Source: Nocardioides lijunqiniae (GTDB lineage: Bacteria > Actinomycetota > Actinomycetes > Propionibacteriales > Nocardioidaceae). Taken from it: 57,893 nucleotides of DNA. The position numbers and the translations under genes are program-made. Where the stretch lies: contig NZ_JACJGM010000037.1 in assembly GCF_015024225.1 (NCBI RefSeq), positions 1 through 57,893 on the forward strand, given 5' to 3'. This document shows, one piece after another, positions 41,430 to 48,786 of the stretch. Below the pieces are notes generated by a model that had not been told where the DNA came from, ran no database searches, and was given only the letters and a program-made list of their open reading frames with translations. The stretch's first letter is position 1. Each line of letters starts with the position of its first letter.

Positions 41430-41549
41430 TCAGCCGACCTGCATCGACTGGTAGACGACGAAGGCCGTGACGGCCACCAGCAGGACGAGCCCCGCCAGCT
41501 GGAGGTAGGCCATCCGCTTGCGGGCCTCGGCCGGGTTGCGCTTGGACAC
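41430..41549 (-). CDS. Small single-pass membrane protein (39 aa)
   Basis: GTG 41549 opens a 39-codon frame with AAGG seven bases upstream. The product MSKRNPAEARKRMAYLQLAGL then LVLLVAVTAFVVYQSMQVG is a basic N-terminus and one membrane helix. It is convergent with dtd (one base between stops). I do not recognise a family. A typical positive-inside layout and a ribosome-binding site favour a real small gene. Confidence 0.55.
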   Translation of the reverse strand: MSKRNPAEARKRMAYLQLAGLVLLVAVTAFVVYQSMQVG

Positions 41550-41592
41550 GTCGCTGCCTTTCAAAGACACGGTATTAAGCGCAGCATAGGAG

Positions 41593-41634
41593 CGGCCCCA
41601 GGCGGGTGTCTTACGAACACGCGTCCCGGGGCCG
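41593..41634 (-). terminator. Long hairpin after the SseC-like gene
   Basis: CGGCCCC (41593-41599) pairs with GGGGCCG (41628-41634), and an inner GTGT/ACAC stem lies between. It starts six bases past the stop of the DUF1416 gene. Confidence 0.5.
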
Positions 41635-41639
41635 AACTC

Positions 41640-41936
41640 TCAGATGCGGACGTTGACCTCCGCGACGGACCCGACGGCCGCGACGACGCGGTTGTCGACC
41701 GGGTCGGCCTTGGGGGCCAGGGTGCGCAGCGTCCACTCGCCCTCGCCGGCGAAGAACCGGAAGTGGCCGGTGGCCGAGGTCGGGACCTCGGCGGTGAACT
41801 CACCGGTGCGGTCGAGCAGCCGCACGTAGGCGTTGCCGACGGGGTCCTCGCCGCGGAAGACCTGGCCCTGGATGATGGCCTCCTTCTTCACGTCCACGCC
41901 GTCGAGCGACAGGCCGCCCTCGGTCGCGCCGCACAT
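41640..41936 (-). CDS. sseC: DUF1416 protein (SseC-like)
   Basis: The 98-residue protein begins MCGATEGGLSLDGVDVKKEAIIQGQVFRGEDPVGNAYV and continues with a transthyretin-like beta fold (GEFTAEVPTSATGHFRFFAGEGEWTLRTLAP). This is the DUF1416/SseC family, found next to rhodanese genes in actinobacteria. An N-terminal Cys (MCG) is conserved. The role is unproven and presumed in sulfur metabolism. ATG 41936 overlaps the rhodanese stop by one base (TGATG). Confidence 0.88.
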   Translation of the reverse strand: MCGATEGGLSLDGVDVKKEAIIQGQVFRGEDPVGNAYVRLLDRTGEFTAEVPTSATGHFRFFAGEGEWTLRTLAPKADPVDNRVVAAVGSVAEVNVRI

Positions 41937-42784
41937 CAGGCGTCACCCGGCTCGTCGCCGAGCGCGATCGGAACGCCGACGAGGGAGCCGTACTCGGTCC
42001 ACGAGCCGTCGTAGTTCTTGACGTTCTGGTGGCCCAGGAGCTCCTTGAGCACGAACCAGGTGAGCGAGGAGCGCTCCCCGATGCGGCACAGGGCGATGGT
42101 GTCCTTGGAGTCGTCGATGCCGACCTCGGCGTAGAGCGCCTTGAGGTCCTCGTCGGACTTGAAGGTGCCGTCGTCGTTGCAGTTCTTGCTCCACGGCACG
42201 TTGAGCGAGGTCGGCACGTGGCCGGCGCGCTGCGCCTGCTCCTGCGGCAGGTGGGCCGGGGCCATCAGGCGACCGGCGTACTCGTCGGGGCTGCGGACGT
42301 CGATCAGGTTCTGCACGCCGATGGCGGCGACGGCGTCGTCGCGGAAGGCCCGGATGGAGGTGTCCTGGTCCTGGGCGGTGTACGTCGTCTTCTCGCGCGT
42401 CGGGACCTCGTCGGTCAGCTCGCGGGAGTCGAGCTCCCACTTCTTGCGACCGCCGTCCATCAGGACGACGTCCTGGTGGCCGTAGAGCTTGAAGTACCAG
42501 TAGGCGTAGGCCGCGAACCAGTTGTTGTTGCCGCCGTAGAGCACGACCCGGTGGTCGTTGGAGACGCCGCGGTCGGACAGCAGGGCCTCGAACTGCGCCT
42601 TGTTGACGAAGTCGCGACGGACCTGGTCCTGGAGGTCCGTGGTCCAGTCGAGCTTGATCGCGTTGCGAATGTGGCCCTTGTCGTAGGCCGCGGTGTCCTC
42701 GTCGACCTCGATCAGGACGACGTCGGGGTTGTCGAGGTTGTCCTCCACCCACTGGGGGGAGACGAGGGAGCTCTCGCGAGTCAT
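41936..42784 (-). CDS. sseA: Thiosulfate sulfurtransferase (rhodanese)
   Basis: The 282-residue protein has two rhodanese domains: SPQWVEDNLDNPDVVLIEVDED, IKLDWTTDLQDQVRRDF and VVLYGGNNNWFAAYAYWYFKLYG in the first. NLIDVRSPDEYAGR and the catalytic loop ALCRIGERSSLTWFVL (Cys-Arg-Ile-Gly-Glu-Arg) are in the second. It moves sulfane sulfur from thiosulfate to an acceptor. In M. tuberculosis the homologue (cysA2) has the same DUF1416, thioredoxin and glnR-mshD neighbours. DUF4395 lies 30 bases upstream. Confidence 0.93.
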   Translation of the reverse strand: MTRESSLVSPQWVEDNLDNPDVVLIEVDEDTAAYDKGHIRNAIKLDWTTDLQDQVRRDFVNKAQFEALLSDRGVSNDHRVVLYGGNNNWFAAYAYWYFKLYGHQDVVLMDGGRKKWELDSRELTDEVPTREKTTYTAQDQDTSIRAFRDDAVAAIGVQNLIDVRSPDEYAGRLMAPAHLPQEQAQRAGHVPTSLNVPWSKNCNDDGTFKSDEDLKALYAEVGIDDSKDTIALCRIGERSSLTWFVLKELLGHQNVKNYDGSWTEYGSLVGVPIALGDEPGDA

Positions 42785-42814
42785 GGCTTCTCTTTCTGTA
42801 GGGCGTTGCGGAGG

Positions 42815-43279
42815 TCAGTTGAGTTGCGGGGTTTCGAGACGCTCGCTGCGCTCGCTCCTCAACCAGCGTTGAGTGAGCAGGTAGAGCTCGCAGCCCAGGC
42901 AGAACCGGAAGACCGCGTTGAGCAGGGCGGCGGTCAGGGCGAACCCGGTGGCCACCAGGCCGAGGAGCGTCGCGCCGGCGAGGAAGCCGACGACGCCGAC
43001 GAGCGCGAAGCCGAGGCCGACCGCCTGGGCGAACCGCGGGGGTGCCGCGTCCTCCCACTCGGGCGCCTTGGTCAGGCGAGGACGCACGAGCGTGCGGAAG
43101 ACCCACGAGTGCGGGCTGCGCTGGACCCCGAGGACGGCCGCCCACGCGAACAGCCCGGCCTGCGCGGCGAGCAGGACCGTGGCGAACGTGCTGGGGGCGG
43201 TCGCGAGCACGATCGCCAGCACGACGGCGGTGACCGCAGCGTTGAGCTGCGGGCCGCGCGAGTCGATCTGGGTGCTCAT
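42815..43279 (-). CDS. DUF4395 family membrane protein with repeat-derived C-terminus
   Basis: The 154-residue protein has four hydrophobic segments (AVTAVVLAIVLATAPSTFATVLLAAQAGLFAWAAVLG; VGLGFALVGVVGFLAGATLLGLVATGFALTAALLNAVF) and the DUF4395 Cys in RFCLGCELY. The family often pairs with rhodanese and thioredoxin genes. The last residues after LLTQR (WLRSERSERLETPQLN) are encoded by a dispersed repeat (42830-42864). ATG 43279 has AGGAG four bases before it. The upstream region holds a perfect ACTAGA-N4-TCTAGT palindrome. Confidence 0.83.
   Translation of the reverse strand: MSTQIDSRGPQLNAAVTAVVLAIVLATAPSTFATVLLAAQAGLFAWAAVLGVQRSPHSWVFRTLVRPRLTKAPEWEDAAPPRFAQAVGLGFALVGVVGFLAGATLLGLVATGFALTAALLNAVFRFCLGCELYLLTQRWLRSERSERLETPQLN
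42830..42864. repeat. Dispersed palindromic repeat forming the DUF4395 C-terminus
   Basis: This 35-base unit runs GGTTTCGAGACG to CTCCTCAACC with an inner CGCTCGCTGCGCTCG block. It supplies about 12 of the final codons of the DUF4395 gene. Confidence 0.8.
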
Positions 43280-43351
43280 GGCTCTCCTGTGTCCTGGCTG
43301 CTGGGGAAGGCAAGGGCCCGTGGCGCGCGAGGCGCTCGGCTCGGCTTCAAA

Positions 43352-43367
43352 ACTAGAGTGATCTAGT
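43352..43367. promoter_or_regulatory. Perfect palindrome, candidate operator
   Basis: ACTAGA (43352-43357), GTGA, TCTAGT (43362-43367). It lies 73 bases before the DUF4395 start in a locally AT-rich patch. TAGTTT on the minus strand just inside could be the -10 box, so a bound regulator would block transcription of the DUF4395-rhodanese-sseC operon. Confidence 0.5.
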
Positions 43368-43533
43368 AGACTTAGCGGAGCGGTGGACGGGACCCGTCAG
43401 GACATTCGACACAGGGACGAGTGGACGCGGCAGTGGTCCACCGCGCGTCGCTTCGTCAACCAGGTCGAGATCATGGCTCCAGAGTAGGGAGCGGCCGGTC
43501 GCGCCGCCCAATCGACGTCCGCATGGTGGATGG

Positions 43534-43974
43534 TCAGTCCGACATCTGAGATCGCCAGGCTCGGACGAGTCCCACGACCGCGCCCCCCAGGAGGGCACCG
43601 AGCGTGTTGGCCACGACGTCGACGTACGTCGCCGAGCGCTCGTCGAGCAGCAGCGCCTGCACCACCTCCACGCTCCCGGAGAAGACGAAGCCGTAGGCCG
43701 TCCAGTCGCGCCACGACGGGCCTGGCCAGATGACGGCCGCCAGCCCGGTGGCCGGCACCAGGATCGCCACGTTGCAGAGGAACTCGACCCTGGTCGGCAG
43801 GAGCAGCCGGTCCGGCGCACCCAGGCGCTCCAGGACGTCGCCGACCCAGGAGACGCTGGAGGACGGCGTGTCCACCGACGGGGTGAGCAGCGCGAAGAGC
43901 AGCACCGCGAGGTAGCCCAGCAGCAGGACGCGCGCTCCTCGGCGCACCCGGTCGCTCGTCTCCACGACGGACAC
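43534..43974 (-). CDS. VanZ-like family membrane protein
   Basis: The 146-residue protein has four hydrophobic segments and the VanZ-like pattern: LLLGYLAVLLFALLTPSVDTP, LPTRVEFLCNVAILVPATGLAAV, FSGSVEVVQALLLDERSATYVDVVANTLGALLGGAVVGLV. The acidic SxExxQ and DVVxNxxGxxxG motifs are the family core. VanZ relatives are linked to teicoplanin resistance in enterococci, but most have no known role. It is divergent from gmd (101 bases). GTG 43974 is the best start but has no clear ribosome-binding site. Confidence 0.82.
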   Translation of the reverse strand: MSVVETSDRVRRGARVLLLGYLAVLLFALLTPSVDTPSSSVSWVGDVLERLGAPDRLLLPTRVEFLCNVAILVPATGLAAVIWPGPSWRDWTAYGFVFSGSVEVVQALLLDERSATYVDVVANTLGALLGGAVVGLVRAWRSQMSD

Positions 43975-44023
43975 CGTGCCACGTCGTTCGGCGGGATCGC
44001 AGGAGACCCCCGGCCGCGATCTC

Positions 44024-44029
44024 TATGCT
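44024..44029 (+). promoter_or_regulatory. -10 box of the gmd promoter
   Basis: TATGCT, 46 bases before GTG 44076. An in-frame ATG at 44025 lies inside this box and so is unlikely to be a start. Confidence 0.5.
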
Positions 44030-44075
44030 CGTGGGCCATCCGACGTCCACCGCAGGGCAAGAGAACGGGACCACC

Positions 44076-45074
44076 GTGCCGAAGCGCGCATTCATCACCG
44101 GCATCACCGGCCAGGACGGCTCCTACCTCGCCGAGCTGCTGCTCGCCAAGGGCTACGAGGTGCACGGCCTCGTGCGCCGGTCCTCGAGCTTCAACCGCGG
44201 TCGGATCGACCCCATCTACCTGAACGCCGAGGCCGGCGAGCGCCTCTTCCTGCACTACGGCGACATGACCGACGGGGTCAGCCTGGTCAACCTGATCCTC
44301 GAGATCCGCCCCGACGAGGTCTACAACCTGGCCGCCCAGAGCCACGTGCGGGTGTCGTTCGAGATGCCGGAGTACACCGCGTCGGCCGACGGCATCGGGA
44401 CGATCCGGCTGCTCGAGGCCATCCGCGCCGCCAAGCTCGACTGCCGCTTCTACCAGGCCTCCACCTCTGAGATGTTCGGCGCGACTCCCCCGCCCCAGGG
44501 CGAGGACACGATCTTCTACCCGCGCTCGCCGTACGCCGCCGCCAAGCTCTACGCGCACTGGATGACGGTCAACTACCGCGAGGCCTACGACATGTACGCC
44601 GTGTCGGGGATCCTCTTCAACCACGAGTCACCTCGCCGCGGCGAGACCTTCGTGACCCGCAAGATCACCAAGGCGGTGGCCGCGATCAAGGCCGGCGTGC
44701 AGGACGTCCTGATGCTCGGCAACATCGATGCGGTGCGCGACTGGGGCTACGCCAAGGAGTACGTCGAGGGCATGTGGCGGATGCTGCAGGCCGACGAGCC
44801 GAGCGACTACGTGCTCGCGACCGGCGTCGGCACGACGGTCCGGGAGTTCGTGGAGATGTCCTTCGAGCACGCCGACCTCGACTGGCACGACTACGTGATG
44901 TTCGACCAGCGCTACGAGCGACCCACCGAGGTCGACGCGCTGATCGGCGACCCCTCCAAGGCGCGCGACCAGCTGGGCTGGAAGGCCGAGACCGGTGTGC
45001 GCGAGCTCGCGCGCCTCATGGTCGACGCGGACGTCGCCGCGCTCGCCGAGGGGTTCGGCACCCAGCCACGATGA
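44076..45074 (+). CDS. gmd: GDP-mannose 4,6-dehydratase
   Basis: The 332-residue protein has the Gmd signature: RAFITGITGQDGSYLAELLLAKGYEVHGLVRRSSSFN, NLAAQSHVRVSFEMPEYTA, the catalytic QASTSEMFGATPPPQGE, SPYAAAKLYAHW (Tyr/Lys), NHESPRRGETFVTRKI and NIDAVRDWGYAKEYVEGMW. It makes GDP-4-keto-6-deoxymannose, precursor of GDP-rhamnose, fucose or perosamine. GTG 44076 gives the standard start and has a GAACGGGA ribosome-binding region. Its stop overlaps the next gene (ATGA). Confidence 0.95.
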   Translation: MPKRAFITGITGQDGSYLAELLLAKGYEVHGLVRRSSSFNRGRIDPIYLNAEAGERLFLHYGDMTDGVSLVNLILEIRPDEVYNLAAQSHVRVSFEMPEYTASADGIGTIRLLEAIRAAKLDCRFYQASTSEMFGATPPPQGEDTIFYPRSPYAAAKLYAHWMTVNYREAYDMYAVSGILFNHESPRRGETFVTRKITKAVAAIKAGVQDVLMLGNIDAVRDWGYAKEYVEGMWRMLQADEPSDYVLATGVGTTVREFVEMSFEHADLDWHDYVMFDQRYERPTEVDALIGDPSKARDQLGWKAETGVRELARLMVDADVAALAEGFGTQPR

Positions 45075-46054
45075 ACGCGTCCGCGCAGACCGCGCTGGTC
45101 ACCGGCGTCTCGGGCCAGGACGGCGTCTACCTTGCTCGAGCGCTGGTGGCCGGCGGCGTCCGGGTGGTCGGGACCGTGCGCCCGGGCGACCCGGCCTCGC
45201 ACGAGATGGCGGTCTACCTCGACGGCGTCGAGGTCGTCGAGCACGACCTGCGCGACGACGCGGGATTCCGCAGGCTCCTGGAGACGCACCGGCCCGCGCG
45301 GGTGTTCAACCTGGCCGGCTTCTCGTCGGTCGGCGCCAGCTGGGACCACCCCGAGCTGGTGGACGAGGTCAACGGCGCCGCGGTCGAGCGGATGCTCGCG
45401 GCCCTTCTCGAGCTACGTGACCGGCACGCCCTCGACGTGCGGTTCTTCCAGGCGGGGTCGGCCGAGGAGACCGGCGACGCCTCCGACAGCCCCTACGCCC
45501 GCGCGAAGGCTCGTGCCCACGCCGCGACGACCCGCTCCCGCGAGGAGGAGAGCCTGTTCGCCTGCACGGCCGTGCTGCACAACCACGAGAGCCCCTTGCG
45601 CCCACTGCGCTTCGTCACCCGCAAGATCGTCCGCGCCGCCGCCGAGATCGCGCTCGGTCGACTCGACGAGCTCACGCTCGGCAACCTCGCCGTGGCGCGC
45701 GACTGGGGCGCCGCGGCTGACTACGTCGACGCGATGGTGCGGATGCTCGCGGCGGACGCGCCGACCGACCTCGTGATCGCCACCGGGGTCACGCACACGC
45801 TGCACGACCTGCTGGTGACGGCGTTCGACGCGGCGGGGGCGGGCGACCCGGCGGCGTACGTCGTGCAGGACGTGGCCCTGCTGCGGCCCTCGGACTCCCC
45901 CACGATGAGCGCCGACCCCTCGGAGGCGCGGCGGGTGCTGGGGTGGGAGCCGACGCAGACGTTCGAGGACGTCGTGGCGCACATGGTGCGCGTCGATCTG
46001 GCCCGGCTGCGGTCGGGCGTCGAGGAGTCGCCGGAGTACCTCCACCCAGGCTGA
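45071..46054 (+). CDS. Diverged GDP-mannose 4,6-dehydratase paralogue
   Basis: The 327-residue protein is related to Gmd: ALVTGVSGQDGVYLARALVAGG, VVGTVRPGD, FNLAGFSSVGASWDHPE, LHNHESPLRPLRFVTRKI, LGNLAVARDWGAAADYVDAMVRML. The catalytic QASTSEMFG becomes QAGSAEETG (Thr to Ser, Ser to Ala, Glu kept). The loop PPPQGEDTIFY is missing, while SPYARAK keeps Tyr and Lys. It may be a reductase or epimerase acting on the Gmd product, or a dehydratase with changed specificity. Coupling by ATGA to gmd supports the same pathway. Convergent with the thioredoxin gene, three bases apart. Confidence 0.82.
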   Translation: MNASAQTALVTGVSGQDGVYLARALVAGGVRVVGTVRPGDPASHEMAVYLDGVEVVEHDLRDDAGFRRLLETHRPARVFNLAGFSSVGASWDHPELVDEVNGAAVERMLAALLELRDRHALDVRFFQAGSAEETGDASDSPYARAKARAHAATTRSREEESLFACTAVLHNHESPLRPLRFVTRKIVRAAAEIALGRLDELTLGNLAVARDWGAAADYVDAMVRMLAADAPTDLVIATGVTHTLHDLLVTAFDAAGAGDPAAYVVQDVALLRPSDSPTMSADPSEARRVLGWEPTQTFEDVVAHMVRVDLARLRSGVEESPEYLHPG

Positions 46055-46057
46055 GGC

Positions 46058-46525
46058 TCAGGTGAGGCGGCTCAGCGCCTGCAGGACCTGCTCCTTGCGG
46101 GGAGCACCGGCGGCCCGGGTGACCTCGACGCCGTCCGCGTCGAGCACGAGCGTGGTCGGGGTGCGCAGGATGCCGACGCGGCGCACGAGGTCGAGGTGGT
46201 GCTCGGCGTCGACCTCGACGTGGGCGACGCCGGGGACCACCTCGGCCACCTCGGTGAGGATCCGGCGGGTAGCGCGGCACGGCGCGCAGAACGCCGAGGA
46301 GAACTGCAGCAGCGTCGCCCGCTCCCCCAGCTGGTCGGCCCAGGCGGTCTCGGCGAGCAGCGAGTCCGGGGTGGGCTCGACGGCCTGGGGCTGCTCGGGC
46401 TCCGCCGTCTCGGCGTCGCGCACCTGGTGGGTGCCGCGGAAGCGGCCGTCGGTCAGCGCGCGGTAGCCGCCGAACGCGAGCGCCGCCACGACGGCGACGA
46501 CGAGCACGAGGAGTCCGGTGGGCAC
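46058..46525 (-). CDS. Membrane-anchored thioredoxin-like protein
   Basis: The 155-residue protein has an N-terminal membrane helix (GLLVLVVAVVAALAFGGYRAL), a Pro/Glu-rich linker and a thioredoxin domain with the active site FSSAFCAPCRATRRIL, cis-Pro in GILRTPTTLVL, and the last strand GVEVTRAAGAP. The CAPC motif is unusual compared with CGPC. It probably reduces or shuttles thiols at the outer side of the membrane. The homologous gene in mycobacteria lies beside the rhodanese; here the gmd pair and VanZ have separated them. Confidence 0.87.
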   Translation of the reverse strand: MPTGLLVLVVAVVAALAFGGYRALTDGRFRGTHQVRDAETAEPEQPQAVEPTPDSLLAETAWADQLGERATLLQFSSAFCAPCRATRRILTEVAEVVPGVAHVEVDAEHHLDLVRRVGILRTPTTLVLDADGVEVTRAAGAPRKEQVLQALSRLT

Positions 46526-46566
46526 GTGGGCGTCAACGACGCGACGTCGTTGGGCATTCCGCCGCC

Positions 46567-46807
46567 TTCGGTGGTCGAGGTGCGAGGAGCGCCAGCGACG
46601 GAGGCAGGCGCGCTACTTCCGGTGATCGAGCAGCGAAGGCGTTCTGCGCCTGAGCGCCCGTCGAGATCCCCGCACCTGAGGCACCCTCCGTCCCCGCCGC
46701 CCTGCCTCCCTCACGGGGTCTCGACGGGCGGTCGGCGCTGGCGCGCCTCCCTGCTCGACCACCGAGATCGTGGGTTGAGGAGGTTGCGCAGCAACCGTCT
46801 CGAAACC
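46567..46807. repeat. Composite array of dispersed palindromic repeats
   Basis: In order: a partial unit (46569-46605), a long-form unit in reverse (46621-46671), a long-form unit forward (46715-46763), and a 35-base type II unit (46773-46807) one base different from the one in the CysC fusion. All three types occur together in the 297-base gap 46526-46822, and I see no gene there. Confidence 0.85.
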
Positions 46808-46822
46808 CCCTAGCGGGGTCTG

Positions 46823-47125
46823 TCAGCCGCCGGCGAAGGGTGGGAGGAACTCGAGGGTGGAGCCGGGCGGGACCAGGAGCTCCGCGGGGTCCTCGGTGGC
46901 GACGGGGCGGTCGCCGAGGAGGACCGAGCAGACGCCGATGACGTCCATGAGCCGGGTGCCGGGGTGCAGGTCGGCGACGCGCTGGAGCACGTCGGCCAGA
47001 GATATCGGGCCGGTGACGGCGAGCTCGTCGCCGTCCACGCCGGCCGCACTTCGTGCGGCGGCCCAGTAACGGACCCGGATGAGATCGGTCTCATTTAACT
47101 TGGAACGATCCACTGTGTCTGACAC
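46823..47125 (-). CDS. MoaD/ThiS family sulfur-carrier protein
   Basis: The 100-residue ubiquitin-like protein has IRVRYWAAARSAAGVDGDEL, SLADVLQRVADLHPG and ends STLEFLPPFAGG. The C-terminal Gly-Gly is the thiocarboxylate-forming end used for sulfur transfer in molybdopterin, thiamine or tungsten cofactor synthesis. The FLPPFAGG ending favours MoaD. It is divergent from glnR, with its GTG (47125) inside the shared regulatory region. No other cofactor genes are in the window; placement near rhodanese and thioredoxin suggests sulfur trafficking. Confidence 0.88.
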   Translation of the reverse strand: MSDTVDRSKLNETDLIRVRYWAAARSAAGVDGDELAVTGPISLADVLQRVADLHPGTRLMDVIGVCSVLLGDRPVATEDPAELLVPPGSTLEFLPPFAGG

Positions 47126-47138
47126 GTTTCGGTACTCT
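47115..47138 (+). promoter_or_regulatory. glnR promoter with overlapping dyad
   Basis: GTGTCTGACAC (47115-47125) is an 11-base dyad. TACTCT (47133-47138) fits a -10 box about 74 bases before glnR. The dyad covers the expected -35 region and the moaD-like start codon, so it may control both genes. Confidence 0.4.
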
Positions 47139-47211
47139 TCTCCTCAGATTCGCCTGACCGGAGCCCAGCGTTGCGTTTCGGTCCCCGCCCCATTGTCGGG
47201 AGGAGACCATT

Positions 47212-47952
47212 GTGAGCACACTGCTGCTACTCACGAGCGCACTGCAGCCGTCGTCGGAGGTGCTGCCCGGTCTGTCGCTGCTCGGGCACCAGGTCAAGGT
47301 CCTGCCCGCGGAGGGCAGCGCCCTGCTCGAGGCGCCCGAGGCCGGGCTGCTGCTCGTCGACGGCCGTCAGGACCTCGCCGGCGCGCGCGACCTGTGCCGG
47401 CTGATCCGCACCACCGGCACCGACGTGCCCGTCCTGTTGGTCGTGACCGAGGGCGGCCTGTCCATCGTCAACCACGACTGGGGCATGGACGACGTCGTCC
47501 TCCACACCTGCGGCCCCGCCGAGCTCGAGGCCCGCATCAAGCTCGCCATCGGCCGGCTCAACGCCCGCCGCGACGCCGCCGACCCCGACGCCCACGTCAT
47601 CCGCTCCGGCGAGGTCGTGGTCGACGACGCGACCTACACCGCCAAGATCGGCGGGCGCTCGCTGGACCTGACGTTCAAGGAATTCGAGCTCCTGAAGTTC
47701 CTGGCCCAGCACCCGGGCCGGGTCTTCAGCCGCCAGCAGCTGCTGCAGGAGGTGTGGGGCTACGACTACTTCGGCGGCACCCGCACCGTCGACGTCCACG
47801 TGCGCCGGCTGCGCGCCAAGCTCGGCCCCGAGAACGAGACCCTGATCGGCACCGTCCGCAACGTCGGCTACCGCTTCGTGGTGCCGGCCAAGGACAAGGA
47901 GAGCGCCGCCGACGCGGCCCTCGTCGCCGAGCGGCAGCAGCAGGACGCCTGA
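47212..47952 (+). CDS. glnR: OmpR-type transcriptional regulator GlnR
   Basis: The 246-residue protein has an atypical receiver domain (LLLLTSALQPSSEVLPGLSLLGHQVKVLPAEG; LLLVDGRQDLAGARDLCRLIRTTG) and a winged helix (LDLTFKEFELLKFLAQHPGRVFSRQQLLQEVWGYDYFGGTRTVDVHVRRLRAKLG; IGTVRNVGYRFV). This closely matches actinobacterial GlnR, the global nitrogen regulator, which works as an orphan regulator without a partner kinase. The mshD neighbour supports this. GTG 47212 has GGGAGGAG six bases upstream, unlike the leaderless genes nearby. Confidence 0.93.
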   Translation: MSTLLLLTSALQPSSEVLPGLSLLGHQVKVLPAEGSALLEAPEAGLLLVDGRQDLAGARDLCRLIRTTGTDVPVLLVVTEGGLSIVNHDWGMDDVVLHTCGPAELEARIKLAIGRLNARRDAADPDAHVIRSGEVVVDDATYTAKIGGRSLDLTFKEFELLKFLAQHPGRVFSRQQLLQEVWGYDYFGGTRTVDVHVRRLRAKLGPENETLIGTVRNVGYRFVVPAKDKESAADAALVAERQQQDA

Positions 47953-47961
47953 GCGCAGCCC

Positions 47962-47967
47962 TAGGCT
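47962..47967 (+). promoter_or_regulatory. -10 box of leaderless mshD promoter
   Basis: TAGGCT, six bases before mshD ATG 47974 and ten bases after the glnR stop. It gives mshD its own leaderless transcript. Confidence 0.6.
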
Positions 47968-47973
47968 GACCGG

Positions 47974-48783
47974 ATGAGTCGACTCGAGCTGATCGCGACC
48001 GAGGCCGAGGCGGTCGACGGAGCCGCCCCGATCGACGAGGGCACCTGGCGCGCGCGCCGGCTGCACCCCGAGCAGGCGCAGGAGTGGACCCACGACGACG
48101 GGTTCGCGCTGCTGGTCGGGGACGAGCTGAGCCTGGTCGTGCGGCCCGAGGCCCGGCGCCACGGCATCGGCCGCGAGCTGCTCGAGCAGGTGCTGGACGA
48201 TCACGACGGATCTACGCTGCTGGCGTGGTCGCACGTCGGCCATCCCGGAGCGGCGGCCCTGGCGGCGAGCCACGGCTTCGAGGCGGTGCGCGCACTGTGG
48301 GTGATGCGCCGACCGACCACGGCGGCGCTGGCGCCGCTCGTCGTGCCGGAGGGCATCGAGGTGCGCTCCTACCGGCCCACCGACGCCGCGGAGGTGCTGC
48401 GCGTCAACGCGGCGGCGTTCGCGCACCACCCGGAGCAGGGTGCGATGGACACCGACGACCTGGCGGCACGGATGGCCGAGACGTGGTTCGACCCGGCCGG
48501 CCTGCTGGTGGCCGACGCGGGCGACGGACGGCTGCTGGGCTTCCACTGGACCAAGCGCCACTCGCCGGTCACCGGGGAGGTCTACGTCGTCGGCATCGAC
48601 CCCGCCGCGCAGGGCAAGGGCCTGGGCAAGACGCTGACGCTCGCCGGCCTGCACCACCTCGCCGACGTCGACGAGGTGATCCTCTACGTCGAGTCCGACA
48701 ACGCACCCGCGATCGCGGTCTACTCCGGCCTGGGCTTCACCCACGCCGACGCGGACACGCACGTGCAGTACCGGCGCGGCTAG
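47974..48783 (+). CDS. mshD: Mycothiol synthase (mycothiol acetyltransferase)
   Basis: The 269-residue protein has two tandem GNAT domains. The first is degenerate (LSLVVRPEARRHGIGRELLEQVL). The second carries the active acetyl-CoA site (GFHWTKRHSPVTGEVYVVGIDPAAQGKGLGKTLTLAGLHHL) and LYVESDNAPAIAVYSGLGF. It acetylates Cys-GlcN-Ins, the last step of mycothiol synthesis, which marks the host as an actinobacterium. It is convergent with the TPR/EF-loop gene, four bases between the stop codons. Confidence 0.94.
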   Translation: MSRLELIATEAEAVDGAAPIDEGTWRARRLHPEQAQEWTHDDGFALLVGDELSLVVRPEARRHGIGRELLEQVLDDHDGSTLLAWSHVGHPGAAALAASHGFEAVRALWVMRRPTTAALAPLVVPEGIEVRSYRPTDAAEVLRVNAAAFAHHPEQGAMDTDDLAARMAETWFDPAGLLVADAGDGRLLGFHWTKRHSPVTGEVYVVGIDPAAQGKGLGKTLTLAGLHHLADVDEVILYVESDNAPAIAVYSGLGFTHADADTHVQYRRG

Positions 48784-48786
48784 GTC

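Noticed and set aside
43383..43490. Possible 34-codon plus-strand frame (VDGTRQDIRHRDEW...)
   Set aside because: Short, no membrane or family feature; the 254-base gap 43280-43533 also allows minus-strand frames. Left uncalled apart from the palindrome.
44025..44075. Earlier ATG for gmd at 44025
   Set aside because: It lies inside the TATGCT -10 box and the extra residues are not found in Gmd proteins, which start at MPKRAFITG.
47043..47062. CCGCAC-TTC-GTGCGG hairpin
   Set aside because: Inside the moaD-like coding region; codons explain the bases and no regulatory role can be supported.
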